From UBA6136 sp044351045 (GTDB taxonomy: Bacteria > Pseudomonadota > Gammaproteobacteria > Methylococcales > Methylococcaceae), in NCBI GenBank assembly GCA_044351045.1, contig JBILGM010000018.1, forward strand, positions 1-49,922: a DNA stretch of 49,922 nt, read 5' to 3'. A model generated the notes under the pieces. That model had not been told where the DNA came from, made no database searches, and worked only from the letters and a program-made list of their open reading frames with translations. A program made the translations under genes and the position numbers. This document shows, piece after piece, positions 49,816 through 49,922 of the stretch. The number at the start of each line of letters is the position of its first letter. The stretch's first letter is position 1.

Positions 49816-49850
49816 CAAAAAGCCCCGACTAGCGACTAGTCGAGGCTTTT
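49816..49850. terminator. Bidirectional terminator (lolCD and rrn operon)
   Basis: AAAGCCCCGACTAG-CGA-CTAGTCGAGGCTTTT is a 12-bp stem with one mismatch and T-runs on both strands. It ends lolCD rightward and, more strongly (CTTTTTG on the minus strand), the ribosomal RNA operon entering from the right. Confidence 0.9.
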
Positions 49851-49860
49851 GAGTAATTGG

Positions 49861-49922
49861 AGCCTGGCAGTTCCCTACTTTCGCACAGGTAATCTGCACT
49901 ATCATCGGCGCTAAGCGGTTTC
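49861..49922 (-). rRNA. rrf: 5S rRNA, 3' part (runs off the window)
   Basis: On the minus strand the last 62 bases read AAACCGCTTAGCGCCGATGA, then TAGTGCAGATTACC, then GTGCGAAAGTAGGGAACTGC followed by CAGGCT. These are the loop E/helix IV-V region and 3' terminal stem of bacterial 5S rRNA. The 5' half lies beyond 49922. A terminator follows at once, so this is the end of an rrn operon transcribed leftward. Confidence 0.93.

Overview
The window is about 50 kb of a gammaproteobacterial chromosome carrying a roughly 19.9 kb integrated phage-derived element. The housekeeping sets (trxA-rho, carA-carB-greA, yhbY/rlmE, smpB, rnfH-bamE-fur, lolC-lolD) and the protein sequences are gammaproteobacterial. 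The periplasmic cytochrome c, the NrdA with two ATP cones and the MetA-type homoserine acyltransferase fit an environmental, possibly Chromatiales-like, lineage. I cannot name the genus from sequence alone.

Left part (1-25.2 kb), in order: a decayed IS5-family transposase; an NlpE-like copper/envelope protein; a leftward run mltD > creA > trxA > rho; a monohaem cytochrome c; tRNA-Ser(TGA); a two-gene rightward set of a PLP fold-III decarboxylase and an FAH-family hydrolase; a glutathione peroxidase; an unknown secreted protein; nrdA without nrdB, preceded by two NrdR-box-like palindromes; an AI-2E/PerM-type permease; rlmE; yhbY; the leftward carA-carB-greA operon; a leftward run dacA > truncated haemoglobin > P-loop ATPase > metA; and smpB.

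Mobile element (25209-45099). It is bounded by a 14-bp direct repeat (attL/attR) in what would otherwise be a ~100-bp divergent intergenic region between smpB and a Na+-dependent transporter. At its right end are an excisionase-like HTH gene and a tyrosine integrase. At its left end are a small secreted repeat protein, a PemK/MazF-like toxin without a visible antitoxin, and a candidate structured RNA with two cUUCGg hairpins and a strong terminator. Between them is a leftward block resembling only the DNA-ejection (internal virion) module of a podovirus: a cupin-like protein, four small virion-type proteins, a 475-aa coiled-coil protein and a single 4261-codon polyvalent protein. That protein starts with a lytic transglycosylase domain, then carries DdrB/ParB-like, HELLH metallopeptidase, Cys-rich GP88-like, RadC-like JAMM and ADP-ribosyltransferase-like domains and a long LPD38-like tail. 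No terminase, portal, capsid, replication or lysis gene is present. The block begins with a truncated gene fragment abutting the integration module, so the element is either a deletion-derived prophage or a satellite-like element that keeps only ejection and conflict functions. The six C-terminal domain junctions of the giant protein carry a recurring [F/Y/L]-S-[N/L]-[R/K] linker, which suggests modular or processed architecture.

Right part (45.1-49.9 kb): the transporter, rnfH (its usual partner ratA is absent), bamE, a fur gene that appears to start with CTG, lolC-lolD, a bidirectional terminator, and the 3' end of a 5S rRNA gene running off the right edge on the minus strand.
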